From NCBI RefSeq assembly GCF_964355755.1, contig NC_092674.1, forward strand, positions 21,416,001-21,480,000: a DNA stretch of 64,000 bases. The letters are read 5' to 3'. The DNA is from Antedon mediterranea. Its lineage: Eukaryota > Echinodermata > Crinoidea > Comatulida > Antedonidae. The notes beneath the pieces were generated by a model. That model was given only the letters and a program-made list of their open reading frames with translations, had not been told where the DNA came from and made no database searches. Shown in pieces: positions 22,018-35,400 of the stretch (positions are counted from its first letter, which is position 1; every line of letters begins with the position of its first letter). The translations under genes were made by a program, and so were the position numbers.

Positions 22018-25000
22018 ATGGAACCTCTCCTGCAAATCCGATCAGCATCAAACATTACATCACGTCTAGTAGAGTTACCGGTATGTATGATCGTTGGTGT
22101 TATGATGGTACTACAGCTCTCACCTTTGCTACGCAGTGGCACTTTTCTTTGGCAACTCCGATCAGCATCAAGCAATCAATCGATGGTAGCTCTGGTGTGT
22201 CGTGAATGTTAAAACACACTCATTTAGATTGCCTAGTTGAGCTGCTATACAAGAGTGTTGGTCATGATGGTAGGCTACTGCAGATTACATTGGACCTCTT
22301 ACGTCGCAGTGGCAACTTTCTCCTGCAACTCCGATCAGCATCTAGCATTTCATCAACTGATAGTTATAGCTCTGGTGTGTCGTGAATGTTAAAACACACT
22401 CGTTTAGATTGCCTAGTTGAGCTGCTATACAGGAGTGTTGGTATCATGATGGTACTGCAGATTACATTGGACATCTTACGCAGTGGCAACCTTCTCTTGC
22501 AAATCCGATCAGCATCAAGCATTTCATCAACTGATGGTGGTAGCTCTGGTGTGTCATGAGTGCTGAAACATACCCGTTTGGATCTCCTGGTATGTATACT
22601 AGAAACTGTTGAATGTCTAAGACGGTTTTCATTACAGAGCAAATCAATGTTACCAATGTTTATACCTACTTCTTGAGTTTCCGACTTGCAGTGAGGAGAT
22701 GCATACTTACCAGCCATTCTTTTGGCATTCAATTTAGCAATGTCTTTAATACTCTCATCAACGTACGTATGGACTTTCTGTTTGGTTTGGTACCAGCCAC
22801 ATGATGTCTCAGCCAGCAACAGTACGGTGAGTTAGTCTTAAAACATTTCCTCGACTTCCGGATGGAGTGGACGGTTCTATCGTAGCGTTTCTTGCAACGC
22901 GAAGCTCGAGAGAGTGGCGATAAAGATCTGTAATAAAAGTTAAGATGAACTATATTTGTAATTATTATATCTTTTTTTACATTTAAATTGTTACCATCAT
23001 AAAGACTCTTAGCTGGTGAACGAGTGGATGCACATAAATTGGTATCACTTCCGTCGCTGTAGAAAAATCTCGGCTTCTCCTCATGGATACCTAAAATAAA
23101 CAATTTTTTTTAAATGACATTTTGGTCGTACAACAAGTTACTTACACATTAGAGACGAGATTAGATTGTAGCTGCCAAACAAAATATCCTAAATTGCCAT
23201 GATTTAGAAATAAATAAAAATGTCATTGTAAGTTATGACTAATGTACAGTAGTAGATTGTATAAGCAATGAAAACAAAATGTATAAATATTATATATTAT
23301 TACATGTTAGTATAATATTGTTATACACAAATACAGTTTACATTATAAAGACTTTACTGTAACTTACTGTCAGAAAGTTGTGGAAAGTGGTCAATATTGT
23401 AAGCTGTATTAATAAATAACCTTTAAATAAATTAACTAATAAGACATAAAAGCTTTAAGAATTACAATGGAAATAATACTTTTTACAGTATATAACCTTA
23501 TGTTAAAATAATGTTCCACATTTGGAAAACAGTCTTACTGTTTGTCGACTGTACAATCTTTCTATAAAAATAGAATGCATGCTAAAAACCACTCACCTTC
23601 AGTTTAGTTGTTGAACTTCTCAGTTCATTGGTAATGTTGATTTCCCGCCATGGTCGCTTGATTTTGATTGGACCTTTGTGGCTTATGACTGATGTTAATG
23701 GCTTTAAGTTTCGCCATTTTCGCTTCCTTTTGAGGGCATTATTAGAATGTGACTTTCCATCATCCGTTGAAGGAACATCACGGAACTCTCCAGAATCTGT
23801 CACATGTCAATATAAAGTTTTAGTCGCGTGGACGCGACTCTATAGTTCACTATGTCGGTCGATCGGTCGGTCGGTCGGTCTGTCTGTCTGTCGGTCCGGT
23901 ATCACTATGCATTTTATCGCTTTCTGACCTTATCTTGATATCAGTTTAATCTAGCTAAGTCAATTTTTCACAGTATATTCCTTATGGCCAGGAATTGATG
24001 TGGTTATGTTTTCACAGTGCGCAATAAAAAATTACGCGGTCTACGTACGATTTAACGAAATCACGTTTGTAATCATATCTTCACAACCATGAATCCCAAT
24101 TAAATAAAATTTGGTACTCATAAATTTCAGGGCATACATCATCATATGGCAATACAATTACGTGCGTAGCGCATGTAACGCATGCGTACGCGCGCTTAAA
24201 ATCTTCAAAATTTATTTTCGATGAAGAATACGTTTCAGGCAATTATAAGCGTTTACAAAATTGCCGTGAGTGCGCAGATTTTTGCGCGCGCACTGCGCGT
24301 TAAATGTTATTGCGCACTCTTTTTATCCGATTTCTGTTTTCTTGACTTACTTTTCAACTCGAAATTACGTTATACGAGCACGTCAAAAGTGACAGGCTAC
24401 GCACGTGTAAATTAAAAAAATATAAATGTTTTTAAACATTTCAACATTTTTAAACATGTTCAGTAATTTCGGTCAGTTGGTAGGTTGGTCGGTCGGTCGA
24501 TAAACACAATGAGCACGCGACTGCAGCCATTTGTTTATATAAATGTTTAAGACTATAGTTTAAGGTAGGTCAGGCTAATTAAAATTTTAATTTATAGGAA
24601 TCAGACTGAAACCCAAACCTGCATGGATAATCAATGTAAATAAACAATGCTAATGATGTAAATCACAATTTAGAAAATTAATAGGCCTACTAGGCCTAGG
24701 CCTAGACCTAAAGGGCATAGGCCTAGGCCTAAAATAATAATAAATTATACACATTTTGAGCATTGTTGGTATAGGCTAGGCATACGTTATTGTGTACAGT
24801 ATAGCCTATACAACCAATGTAAATTTTGGAGGGCGGGGATATGGGGGGCTGTGGGCGAGGGGTGTATTTGGTGCGGGCGTAAGTTTGAGTGCCAACCCCC
24901 GAAGGGCGTCTACGTATAAACCGATGTTGGAAATCTAAATCAGTGGTGGCTTACAAAAATTTGCAATTTAAGATATATAGCCTATTGTTCACTACCTTTT

Positions 25001-25053
25001 GAAGTAGTTGTACCAATAAAGATGTTCTTGATCTTCTTGTTACTTCCGATCAT
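22018..25053 (-). pseudogene. Copy 2 of the RVxF-repeat gene, exon 3 damaged
   Basis: Exon 1 (25053-24996) and exon 2 (23796-23597) are intact and each is exactly 3 nt shorter than in copy 1, so the frame is kept. Exon 3 retains only about 39 bp at 23368-23406: its acceptor and 5' part are deleted. Skipping this 91-nt exon would break the frame into exon 4 (about 23090-22995). The repeat exon is open from 22819 to 22364 and then stops within TPEL of the second repeat; further decayed repeats continue to about 22018. I therefore call it a probable pseudogene, although a shortened product cannot be excluded. Confidence 0.65.
23822..24522. mobile_element. AGTCGCG-ended repeat element, copy 2
   Basis: Same termini (AGTCGCGTGG...GCACGCGACT) and same body as the element at 2496-3236, inserted in an intron of the copy-2 gene. 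The orthologous empty site in copy 1 is near 18380 (CACATGTCAATATA followed by TATAAATGTTTAAGACTA). Confidence 0.75.
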
Positions 25054-25424
25054 ATTTCTTAGTATGATATTAAAAATATATCGATAATATTCAAATAATT
25101 TAAGAGCTTTTTTGAAATAAGCTTTCTGTGAGAAATTTCAATCAGAAAATGGCGTCCGTTTGTTCTACGGTTGCCATAGAAATAGAATAAAGGTCACAAT
25201 GCATTATTTACGCGAGCGTAATTTGCGCGTTATTGCTATGGTGATCCTTAGACAATGCCATTGGATTGTATTTTAAACTAAGCAAATGCACGAAAGAAAG
25301 AAGAAACGTTTTAGTTAACGGAGACTAGAATTGCGTTTAACTAGTCACTAGTTAGATAGTCGCATTCTTACAAACCCTTAAAACCTTACCACTGGCGCTC
25401 GTATTTGGTTGTGCTTCAACAATC

Positions 25425-25499
25425 AGGTTCTACGACCGAGACTTCAACTCGGACCACTGGATTCAAAGTCCAGAGTGCTAACCATTACACCATAGAACC
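25425..25499 (-). pseudogene. tRNA-Gln degenerate copy
   Basis: Anticodon arm with TTG is intact, but two extra bases (CG) sit in the 3' acceptor side, and the T loop reads TTGAAGT in place of TTCAAGT, losing the invariant C of the B box. The 75-nt length is also off. Probably not functional. Confidence 0.7.
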
Positions 25500-25733
25500 G
25501 ATGATTGACGACCAAAGCAGAAGTAAACAGAATTCGAGACGCGTTACGAAATATGATTTGGTTTACCACTGGCGCTAATTAGTTGTAATTCTTTTGAAAA
25601 AGAACAACATCATATCGCGTTACGAAATATGATTTGGTTTACCACTGGCACTAATTAGTTGTAATTCTTTTGAAAAAGAACAACATCATACTTTATTATA
25701 TTGTTTAAAAAAAGGCATTACCAAGAAAATACA

Positions 25734-25804
25734 AGGTTCTACCGAGACTTGAACTCGGATCGCTGGATTCCAATCCAGAGTGCTAACCATTACACCATAG
25801 AACC
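25734..25804 (-). tRNA. tRNA-Gln-derived copy with 6-nt anticodon loop
   Basis: Acceptor, D and T arms are identical to the intact copy at 20906, but the anticodon loop between CTGGA and TCCAG is TTGGAA (six bases), so the Gln anticodon TTG is displaced. A scanner might report a Pro (TGG) anticodon. Total 71 nt. Either a pseudogene or a variant tRNA with unclear decoding. Confidence 0.6.
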
Positions 25805-26680
25805 GATGATTAACAAAAGGAGAAGTCATAATAACATTTTGACAAAACGCATTATGAAATAGGCTTTCATGTTTGCTTTTAATTCTTTTGCAAAAAAACA
25901 TTCTTAATTATTTTGTTTAAAAAGGCACTACTTATGAGCATAAATAATTTAATCCAGATTAATATTCACACAGTAAATTTTTTTAGCATCGCTTATATTC
26001 GTCTTAACACAATAAAGTTCCTTATTGAGTATTGCTTTCATTTTTTAGCTTACAGATATTTCAAAGAGAATTTTTCAGAGTACTTCTATTATACTTACAC
26101 CTCACATACGAATTGTATAATCACAAGGCAGAAAAAGACCGCGCGGAGCACGGGTAACTGCCTAGTTAATTTATAAAATTGAGGAGTATTTTGTGTAGAT
26201 ATTAATTAATAGATTATCGGATAACAATTATTCAATCTATAAATAAATCTTCATTTAATCAATTTCTAGGTTATTGTGTATATACGGTATTTATATAACG
26301 TAATTCCCGTCTCTTATCACGGAAAAGGCAAATTCTTTGTTAACTTTATTTTAAATGGAGAGGGGTTAACGTGTCAAGATAAAGCAACTTCTATTAAACA
26401 TGAGTATATTCTATTTATTTTTATTCGTATCTCAAAAATAGTGTGAATAATAAAAGTAGTATATTAGGCCTAACTTTATCTAAAAAGTAAAAATAGGGAT
26501 AGCCAATTTGACACCCATCGCCCTCTTTTTCTATAATATTTGTTGTTTATTGTTTTTTCTTAAACAAACATTTTGACGGTTTCTCGGCCGGTCACACTGA
26601 CAATATTTACTTTTATAAAATCTTCAAATCAAAAGAAATTATGAAATAATAAATGTTGGCTCTAGTTACAAGAAATGACG
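25805..26680. other. Intergenic AT-rich sequence
   Basis: Between the tRNA cluster and the 3' end of the TMEM256-like gene on the minus strand. I see no conserved ORF, repeat pair or RNA gene. Confidence 0.4.
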
Positions 26681-29005
26681 TTAAATAGCCATCAATAACC
26701 AGGATATGATCAGAATTGTTCCACCCCAAGGAGTCAGGCGAACAAGAGACGAATCCCCGGTTAATCCTTGGTAATAACACGTGCCACAGAATATCATCAT
26801 TCCAATAGCCATCAGTGATCCGGCCTATGAAGGAAAATTTGAGAATAAAGTGAGATACAACGTTTACTTATATACCTTTTACACCGCCGAGCTTATAACA
26901 AACCTGTGTCATGTCTGGCGGTGTAAAAGGGGTATAACTCTGTTGTTTTATACCACATGTTTTCCAGCGAAACTCATTGTAACATATAAAATGAATTAAA
27001 TTAATTTATATAGGTCCGTGATCCAACATCAATTTGCCGACTGCCAAGATGAGACATGATGACGTCAAATACGTACGTTACTGTCTTTTACAAGAGGAAC
27101 TTGTCATATGTATTTGTTGTTCATTCTTTTACGATCCAACTAAACTAAAAAATGTCCATGTTATAATTACGACCATATAATATTGACTACTTGAATATGT
27201 TTCCATGTTTTATTCTCGAAAATCATAAAACCATAGGGCCTAATAAGATTCTCTATTGAAAGCCAGATCAAAAACATCATTCTTGATGGATATTTAAAAA
27301 AGTTGGTTTTGGCCAGCATCTGGGATGAAATGTTATATTATTTGACATACACGAAAATTAATAAATACCGTAAATCTTTTTTGTAGTTTTGTAGCCCTGG
27401 GTTATTATTCTTTGATTGTTTTTTTTAGGGTGGGTTACTACTAAAGGGGGGTTAGAGTAGTGGGTTACTATTACTAATCTTAAATTAGGCACCTGAAAAT
27501 AGTAACCCACACCAACTTTTCCGGTCAGCAACTCATAGCAAAATAATAAAACAGTACGAATAATTTGGTTGAACTCTACCTTTTTATTTTATAAACTCAA
27601 AAACACTCAATCCTCCCCACTCCCAAGATCAACATTGTATTATCTCCTTATTTTCAAAATACGGCTGCATCATAAGTTTTTGTGACACTCCCAGTAACTC
27701 CCATGGGGAACTATTAGAGTAGTGGGTTATTATTATAGATTGACTTATAAGGTGGGTTACTATTAGAGTGTGGGTTACTATTAGAAGGGGGTTTACTATT
27801 AGGGTATGGGTTACTATTAAAAGATTTACGTTACATTCAATCGACAGTCCGTGATCATGAGGTTACGCTCATTCGCGTCTGATCGCAACGTCCCAACGTG
27901 TGGGGGGGGGGGGGGATATATTTATATATAATTTTTACTTACCAAGATTGGTCTATTGCAGAGGGGCATTGCTAACAGTGCGAAAGTGTGATAGAAATGA
28001 TATCGACTTGCAGTTTCAAATACCTATGAATTGCAAAAAAAGGATCCGATTAAGGAATCGAATGTCATCAACTCGCATTTATGACATTTAAAAAACCACA
28101 AATCCGCCAGTAGGCCTAAAAGTTTCAGTAGCCTACACAAGCATTATAAAATATTCTTGTCCAAGTAGGACAAACATTGTAAAATCTGTTAGGCCCTATA
28201 CAAATAATAATAGGCCTACAAAGCCGACAATTATGCCTAAAAAAATGTGAACTAAATTTGAATAGGCATAGGCCTAATTAAACCCAAAAAAAACAATCTA
28301 TAGTGACATTAAAATGGCACGTAAAAAGATGTTAAAACATTATTTCAATATTTAATTTAAAAAATATCTAAGTTTGCATACTTGTTTATTATGTTCATTT
28401 CCATCTTTATTCTTTAGTACTGTGAAAAAAAGAAGAATTTAAAGTTGCGTCAGCAGGTCTAAATTACAAAATATGACATATTAGTTTGAGAAGAGCCACG
28501 CTATGACAATGTATATTGTATTGATGCTATCATATCTCTATCACTATATTAAGCTGTAGCACATTCATGAACAGTAAGGGGTTAAGTGGATAGGCCCTAT
28601 ATACTTGTTTTTGTAGAGTCAGAGCAGCACTTAGTCGGTCATTAATAATGAAAATGAGCCGTTTATTAGTTAGTTACACTGTAGGACTATGCCCTACGAC
28701 GAGAACTACAGCACATGGGTAAATAAGCGTAAAGATTAAAGAATGTGTCCATACATGGAGGAGGTAAAACTCCATCCATCCATGGTCCATCTACAATTAC
28801 ATTGAATTGGCTCATGATAGGACGGTATCTTCCTATCATTTGTTGTAAACGACTAAGACCGGCATGATACAGTTACCTAGATAGGCCTATAAATATACTT
28901 TTAGGCCTACATACCATGTGCTCCGTATGCACCTAAGGTGACAGCAATTGCACCAGAAACACCTGCTAATCTAACAAACAAATGTCCTGGGTGGATAATA
29001 ACCAT
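26681..29005 (-). CDS. TMEM256-like protein, paralogue B
   Basis: Four minus-strand exons, 29005-28915, 28419-28382, 28023-27943 and 26824-26681 (91, 38, 81 and 144 nt), join in frame to 117 residues. N-terminus MVIIHPGHLFVRLAGVSGAI with the LGAYGAHG block, then KNKDGNEH, SRYHFYHTFALLAMPLC, and a last exon with MIFCGTCYYQGLTGDSSL and PWGGTILIISWLLMAI. These follow the TMEM256 family (human 113 residues), small multi-pass membrane proteins. Exon lengths and phases are identical to paralogue A on the plus strand, 139 bp away. Molecular function is unknown. All splice sites are GT-AG. Confidence 0.93.
26863..26933. repeat. Hairpin-forming inverted repeat
   Basis: TATACCTTTTACACCGCC and its inverse GGCGGTGTAAAAGGGGTATA flank a loop of about 30 nt in the third intron of paralogue B. 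A looser relative (TATACCTTTTTCACACC ... GATGTGAAAAGGG) occurs at about 30343-30440 in an intron of paralogue A, so this is probably a small MITE family. Confidence 0.6.
27366..27837. repeat. MITE with GGGTTACTATTAG repeats
   Basis: Ends ACCGTAAATCTTTT and, inverted, AACGTAAATCTTTT. The inside is built from both orientations of GTGGGTTACTATTAGAG, so it can fold back on itself. It is intronic in TMEM256 paralogue B. A run of 14 G lies just outside at 27902-27915. Confidence 0.55.
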
Positions 29006-29144
29006 TTTAAAAATCTCCTCTCGGTCAATTATATCTCAACAAGCTGCTCTTCGATCCGATCCTCTGAGCTGCTGGTACTTTAAAGATCAGGTGATCAAAG
29101 AAATTGTATAGTCACGTGATCATAACAAATACTGTAGTTAAATC
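29006..29144. promoter_or_regulatory. Bidirectional promoter region of the TMEM256 pair
   Basis: The 139 bp between two divergent start codons must contain both core promoters and 5' UTRs, unless upstream non-coding exons exist. It holds the palindromic E-box TCACGTGA (29112-29119), a class bound by bHLH-zip factors, and two copies of GTGATCA. There is no clear TATA box. Activity is inferred. Confidence 0.6.
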
Positions 29145-30808
<1,664 letters not shown>

Positions 30809-30935
30809 TGGGAGAGTGACCCTCATATGGGAGAGTGACACGCATTGCTGCTATAGTGGGAGAGCAGCACTCATTGCTGCCTGCTGAATAGCTATGTTGC
30901 TGTAATGAGAAGAGTGGCACTCATTGGATAGTTTT
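30809..30935 (+). repeat. Degenerate copies of the TMEM256 coding 3' end
   Basis: Three partial reiterations of GGGAGTGACCCTCATTGCTG ... ATAGCTATGTTGCTTTAATG follow the stop codon, at about 30809-30830, 30831-30862 and 30860-30935. They show deletions and substitutions. Confidence 0.8.
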
Positions 30936-32488
30936 CTAATGGTTGTCATGGTACTGTATATTAAGAAGATGGCTATTAATCTAAAGAGAGTAAACTGATT
31001 GGACCTCTAATTTGGTCCTGGGGATATTAGTAAACTGGCAGTGGGTCCCTTTAGTGTGTGAATGAATTAACTGCATTTTCCTGGCTTTTATTGGCATTAA
31101 GTACAGTAGGTAAAATATGAACAAAAACAATATTTCTATATTTATTAACATAGACAAAAATCATTACAAAATTTTTCACTTTGAAAGTGATGTGGCTACG
31201 TTAAAATTGACTGTTTTCTTATATCTTAAATATTATTTTGACACTTTGACACATTTAATACTTTTAGTTATATTAAAATCATCGGTAAATTACAACATTT
31301 TTACTTTATAAGTTATTTAAAAACATCAATGACGTTTGCTTATATTTTGAATATTAAAATGTACTCGATTCTATAACACTTAATTTGTGATGGACAACAT
31401 TTTTTTAACAATAATCAATGGTTTATATTGTCAATTAATATTTTGCAAGATAATCTACTCTAAAAGTTATTTTAATACATAAAATTGACAGTTTCTTATA
31501 CTGTATTTTGAATAATAATATAAATCATTCTACAACACTATTTTTATACAATAAAATCGCTGCTTTTTATATTTTGAATGTTAATCAAATGTATTAAATA
31601 TACATTTACTAATCAAATGTATTAAATATACATTTACATATTAAATTATATCTATTTACACTATAAAATGTAATGAAATGTATTATATTGAACTGGCCTA
31701 CAGGTTCAGCTGCAAGTGTTGCCTCTCAGCCTAAATAAAGTTGAAATAAAAAGATATTTGATTATGAGTCACTGAAATAGAATTCAAAATACAGCAGGAA
31801 TACTGTACTCTATCAAAATGTGAATACAGGTATACATGGTTAAAACAGTTTAGACTTGAAATTATGGAATGTGAAGAGTTTTCTATTTTCGCATTTAACA
31901 AACCCGAAACCAGAGTAATTTATGACTTTTAAGGAAATATTGGCAGTCGCTTATTGTACACCATAAATTCATGGCACACCACTCTTGTAATAAATAAAAC
32001 ATTTACTAGCTAGCTAACATTGTCTTTTCTTAGAATTGCCTAGAGGAATGTTTCTAAGTGTAGTACGTTCTCTTGGCAGTACTGTAGCTACCATTTACCT
32101 TAGCCAATTGAACATAATATTTCTTCTTGGTGGCATTCCATACCCTTTGTTCGAAATGAGAGATGGCCGATATGCACTGTGACCAATAAATCAGCTAATT
32201 GAAGAAACAGAAATAGCATTTGGACTGACGATTTTGATTTAGAAGGTTTTCCAAGACGGAAGAAAGAGTTTGGAAAAGATTGTTCGGGATAAAACTGATC
32301 TTTGATCAGGATAAAACTGATCTTTGATCATAAAACATATACAGCAAAACAAGGAGAATATGAGAAATTACAACCAACAATATAAAGTTTCTTAACTAGA
32401 AAAGAAGTTATTTTAGTATGTGTTACCAGTGCTGTAAACTCATAGCCACCTATGCTCAGATATACAGTTGAAGCATAATTATGGCAAT
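30936..32488. other. Intergenic sequence between convergent genes
   Basis: Contains the likely TMEM256 3' UTR (an AATAAA at about 31733) and that of the HEPN-dsRBD gene. Two short exact tandem duplications are present: a 28-bp unit at 31583-31638 and a 22-bp unit GGATAAAACTGATCTTTGAT(CA) at 32287-32330. No further gene is supported. Confidence 0.45.
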
Positions 32489-35400
32489 TCACTTTTTGAA
32501 ATTGAAATATTTACGATTGAATAGTGTCTTATCCTGAATTTTTTCGAATGCCTCCTTAGCAGCCTGCTGCTCAGCATGCTTTTTTTTTGCTGCTAATTTA
32601 CTTGTGTCAACTTTCAAAGGCACGTTTAGAAACACTATGCAAGAAAATGTCTTTGTCGCGCCATCATTATTGTCTTCAACAACAAACTGAACAGCTTTGT
32701 GCGGAAACACCTCCAGTAACCGTCCCTTTGTGTTTGATTCTGAATAATCTGTAATATCCAATTCAGATAAAACTTCTTTTGCTGCCAGCATCTCTGCTTT
32801 CTTTTTAGTGTTAGAAGTTTCGTTGCTGGTGAACTGAAATCTATAGTTGAATTCTACAACTCCTCTGAAACATTTTGTAGAATTGTGCTTTGTTTCTTCC
32901 ATCTTTGAGTAGTCTGGGATAATACTTGTTTCACCTTGCTTTTGTAAATGTTCTTGTAGTTTGTTCTTGTAAATGGTATCAACCTCCTTTAGGATTGTGA
33001 TTTCTAAATTAAAAGATTAGAAAGCAGAATTATAATCCCCTAAATTTTATCCTCCCCCAACCAAACTACAGTATGTCATGAGAAAAGAGTGAGAACATGA
33101 GTTAATGTCTAGCAAAGGTGGAAAATGTTGAGAATACTGTATTTTTGCGGGAAATGACACGAAATATCGAGAGACTATCATTATCAGGATATTTTTTTAT
33201 CCAAAATATCGGGAGAAATTATATTTTACAGAGAGACCGGGAGATGACATGAAATATCGAGAGTCTCTTGTTGTGCCCAATGATACAAACTTGTGTGGAT
33301 TTCCAACAATTTAACTCAAGATTTCTCATAATTATTTTTTAAATTCTTTATTTCTTTGAATAAAATAAGAAATGGAAAAAAATGGATTGTACCTTGATTT
33401 TCTGGGGCATCTGCTTTTGCTGTCACAGGGTCTGTACTTGATAGAACTGCTTTTAATTCTTTAGGTTTTCCACTAGATGACAATTCTTTGTTACTTTCTG
33501 AACTGAATTTTCCAGGTACTGCTACATTTCTTGTGGTTTCAGAATTGGATGAATCTCTCGGTTTGGACTCTTCCAGTTTTTCATTAGATTGCATTTCTAC
33601 ATTGTCTGGTTTAGTAGTACTAAATTGCACTGGTTCTCCACTTGGTGGTACAGTTGCTCCAGATTTAGTAATGGAATTCTCTAATACTATACCTGCAATC
33701 ATGGAACTTTCTGAACTGAATTTTCCAAGTACTGCTACATTTCTTGTGGTTTTAGAATCCAGTTTTTCATTAGGTTGCATTTCTACATTGTCTGGTTTAG
33801 TAGTACTAAATTGCCCTGGTTCTCCACTTGGTGGTACAGTTGCTCCAGATTTAGTACTGGAATTCTTCAATAATATACCTGCAATCATGGGTTCTGTACA
33901 GACTGCTACAGTTGATGTATGAGCTGAAGAGTATTCATCAGATGTCACAGGTTTTGCAGATATAATACTGGAATTCTCTAATCCCATATTTGCAGGCATG
34001 GATTCAGCAGGAGATTTTATACTGGATGATGGCACAACCAAATCAGATGTCACAGCTTTTTTATCTGATAAAGAAGCTTCTGGCACAGAGCGGGTCGATT
34101 CTATACTTGAAGGGTAATCCTTTTGGATTATTATTTCCTGGATTGCTTTCCATGCAGCATGTTGTTTGGCAGACTTCTTAGAAGTACTAATTTCTCCTTC
34201 AAAAGTATGGGCTCCATTTACAAACTGTATGGTAACAGTAGCAAAGAATCTTTCATTTGCTACCTTTTCATCAGTATAATTCACACTCTTGTAGTAGTTA
34301 CTGTTTTTGTCACAGTATTCTTTGAGACACTGCACAGCGGACTTCCCTGTAAGAAAACACAATACAATATACTGTACATACTAACTTGCTTAATCAAAAT
34401 GAAATGTACAAAACAGCATGCTAGCCAATTAAAATCGGGAAATTGTATTTAAAATTTGTATTTAACAAACATGATACTGGTAGCAGTCATAATTGGATAT
34501 CATTGTGAATTTTCTTTTAATTTATTTGATTATTCAATTTTTTGGCAAAATGAAAATTAGAAATACACAACAATAAAGTAAACAAAATGGCCTTTTTTTT
34601 TACTGTTAAAAGTGAGCTAAATTGAAAAATAATATATAACCAGTATGATTCACTGTACAAGTTAAAAGAATTATATATTATATATATTTGTATATATTTA
34701 TTATAAGTTCTTTATTTTAGATAATTAAATCAATAAAACACTAACTTTACCTTTAAGGAATGTGTCCCTTTCAGAATCATTTGTTTTAGCTGCTGTAGAC
34801 TCTTCTTTTTTAGTGGTTTCTTTTTTGCCTGGTTGGTGAGGCAATGATGTCGAACTAGTATCAGGTAATTCTAAAAAAAGGAAACCAATCAATACTTGGC
34901 ACTCAAAATCACCATTACACAAAAAGATGTTAAAGATCAATTGGGGGCGGGGAAGTATATTTTTCCAACCTCAATACCGTATAGTGAAAAAGGAGCAATT
35001 TGATTAAAATTGATATGCACCAGCACTTTTATAAATCCTAACAGCAGCATACACTTTATCAAGAGTTAATTTCCATGACCTTTCTAACCATTATCATGAT
35101 CATGACTAGTTAATAAAGCAAAAACTTCTTTGCCTTATGTCTCTTCCCATTATTTTAAATGAAATTCAACTTTTCCATTACAGTACAGGCCTGGAAATTA
35201 CTCAAAGTTAAAATTCTAGATTTTCCAATACCCATATGAACCTTGATCTAAATAGCACTTTATGTTCTCCTTTGAAATATGTAACTTACTAAGCCATCCA
35301 AAATGCAGCAATGCTTTCTTAGCTACCTTTTGTTGTGCATCTACTTTTTTCTGAGATGGTTCATCCGTTTCAAATGTTTGTTCATTCACATTCAAAACGC

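Larger units (their letters stand above)
21370..25255. repeat. Segmental duplication, copy 2
   Basis: Second copy of the 15486-19090 segment, with the same gene, exon order and spacing. It carries a 701-bp AGTCGCG element (23822-24522), a deletion of about 110 bp removing most of exon 3, and a MITE fragment (21918-21977) in place of the copy-1-specific stretch. Confidence 0.88.

Noticed and set aside
27900-28091. Plus-strand ORF after the poly-G run
   Set aside because: It overlaps, antisense, exon 3 of TMEM256 paralogue B, which has good splice sites and conserved protein.
32030-32160. Possible extra minus-strand exon (WNATKKKYYVQLAK followed by GTAAATGG)
   Set aside because: It looks coding-like, but it lies downstream of the HEPN-dsRBD stop codon, has no convincing acceptor and matches no family I know.
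33488-33922. Plus-strand ORF of 144 codons
   Set aside because: It is the antisense of the repetitive linker exon of the HEPN-dsRBD gene, and its own repetition just mirrors that exon.
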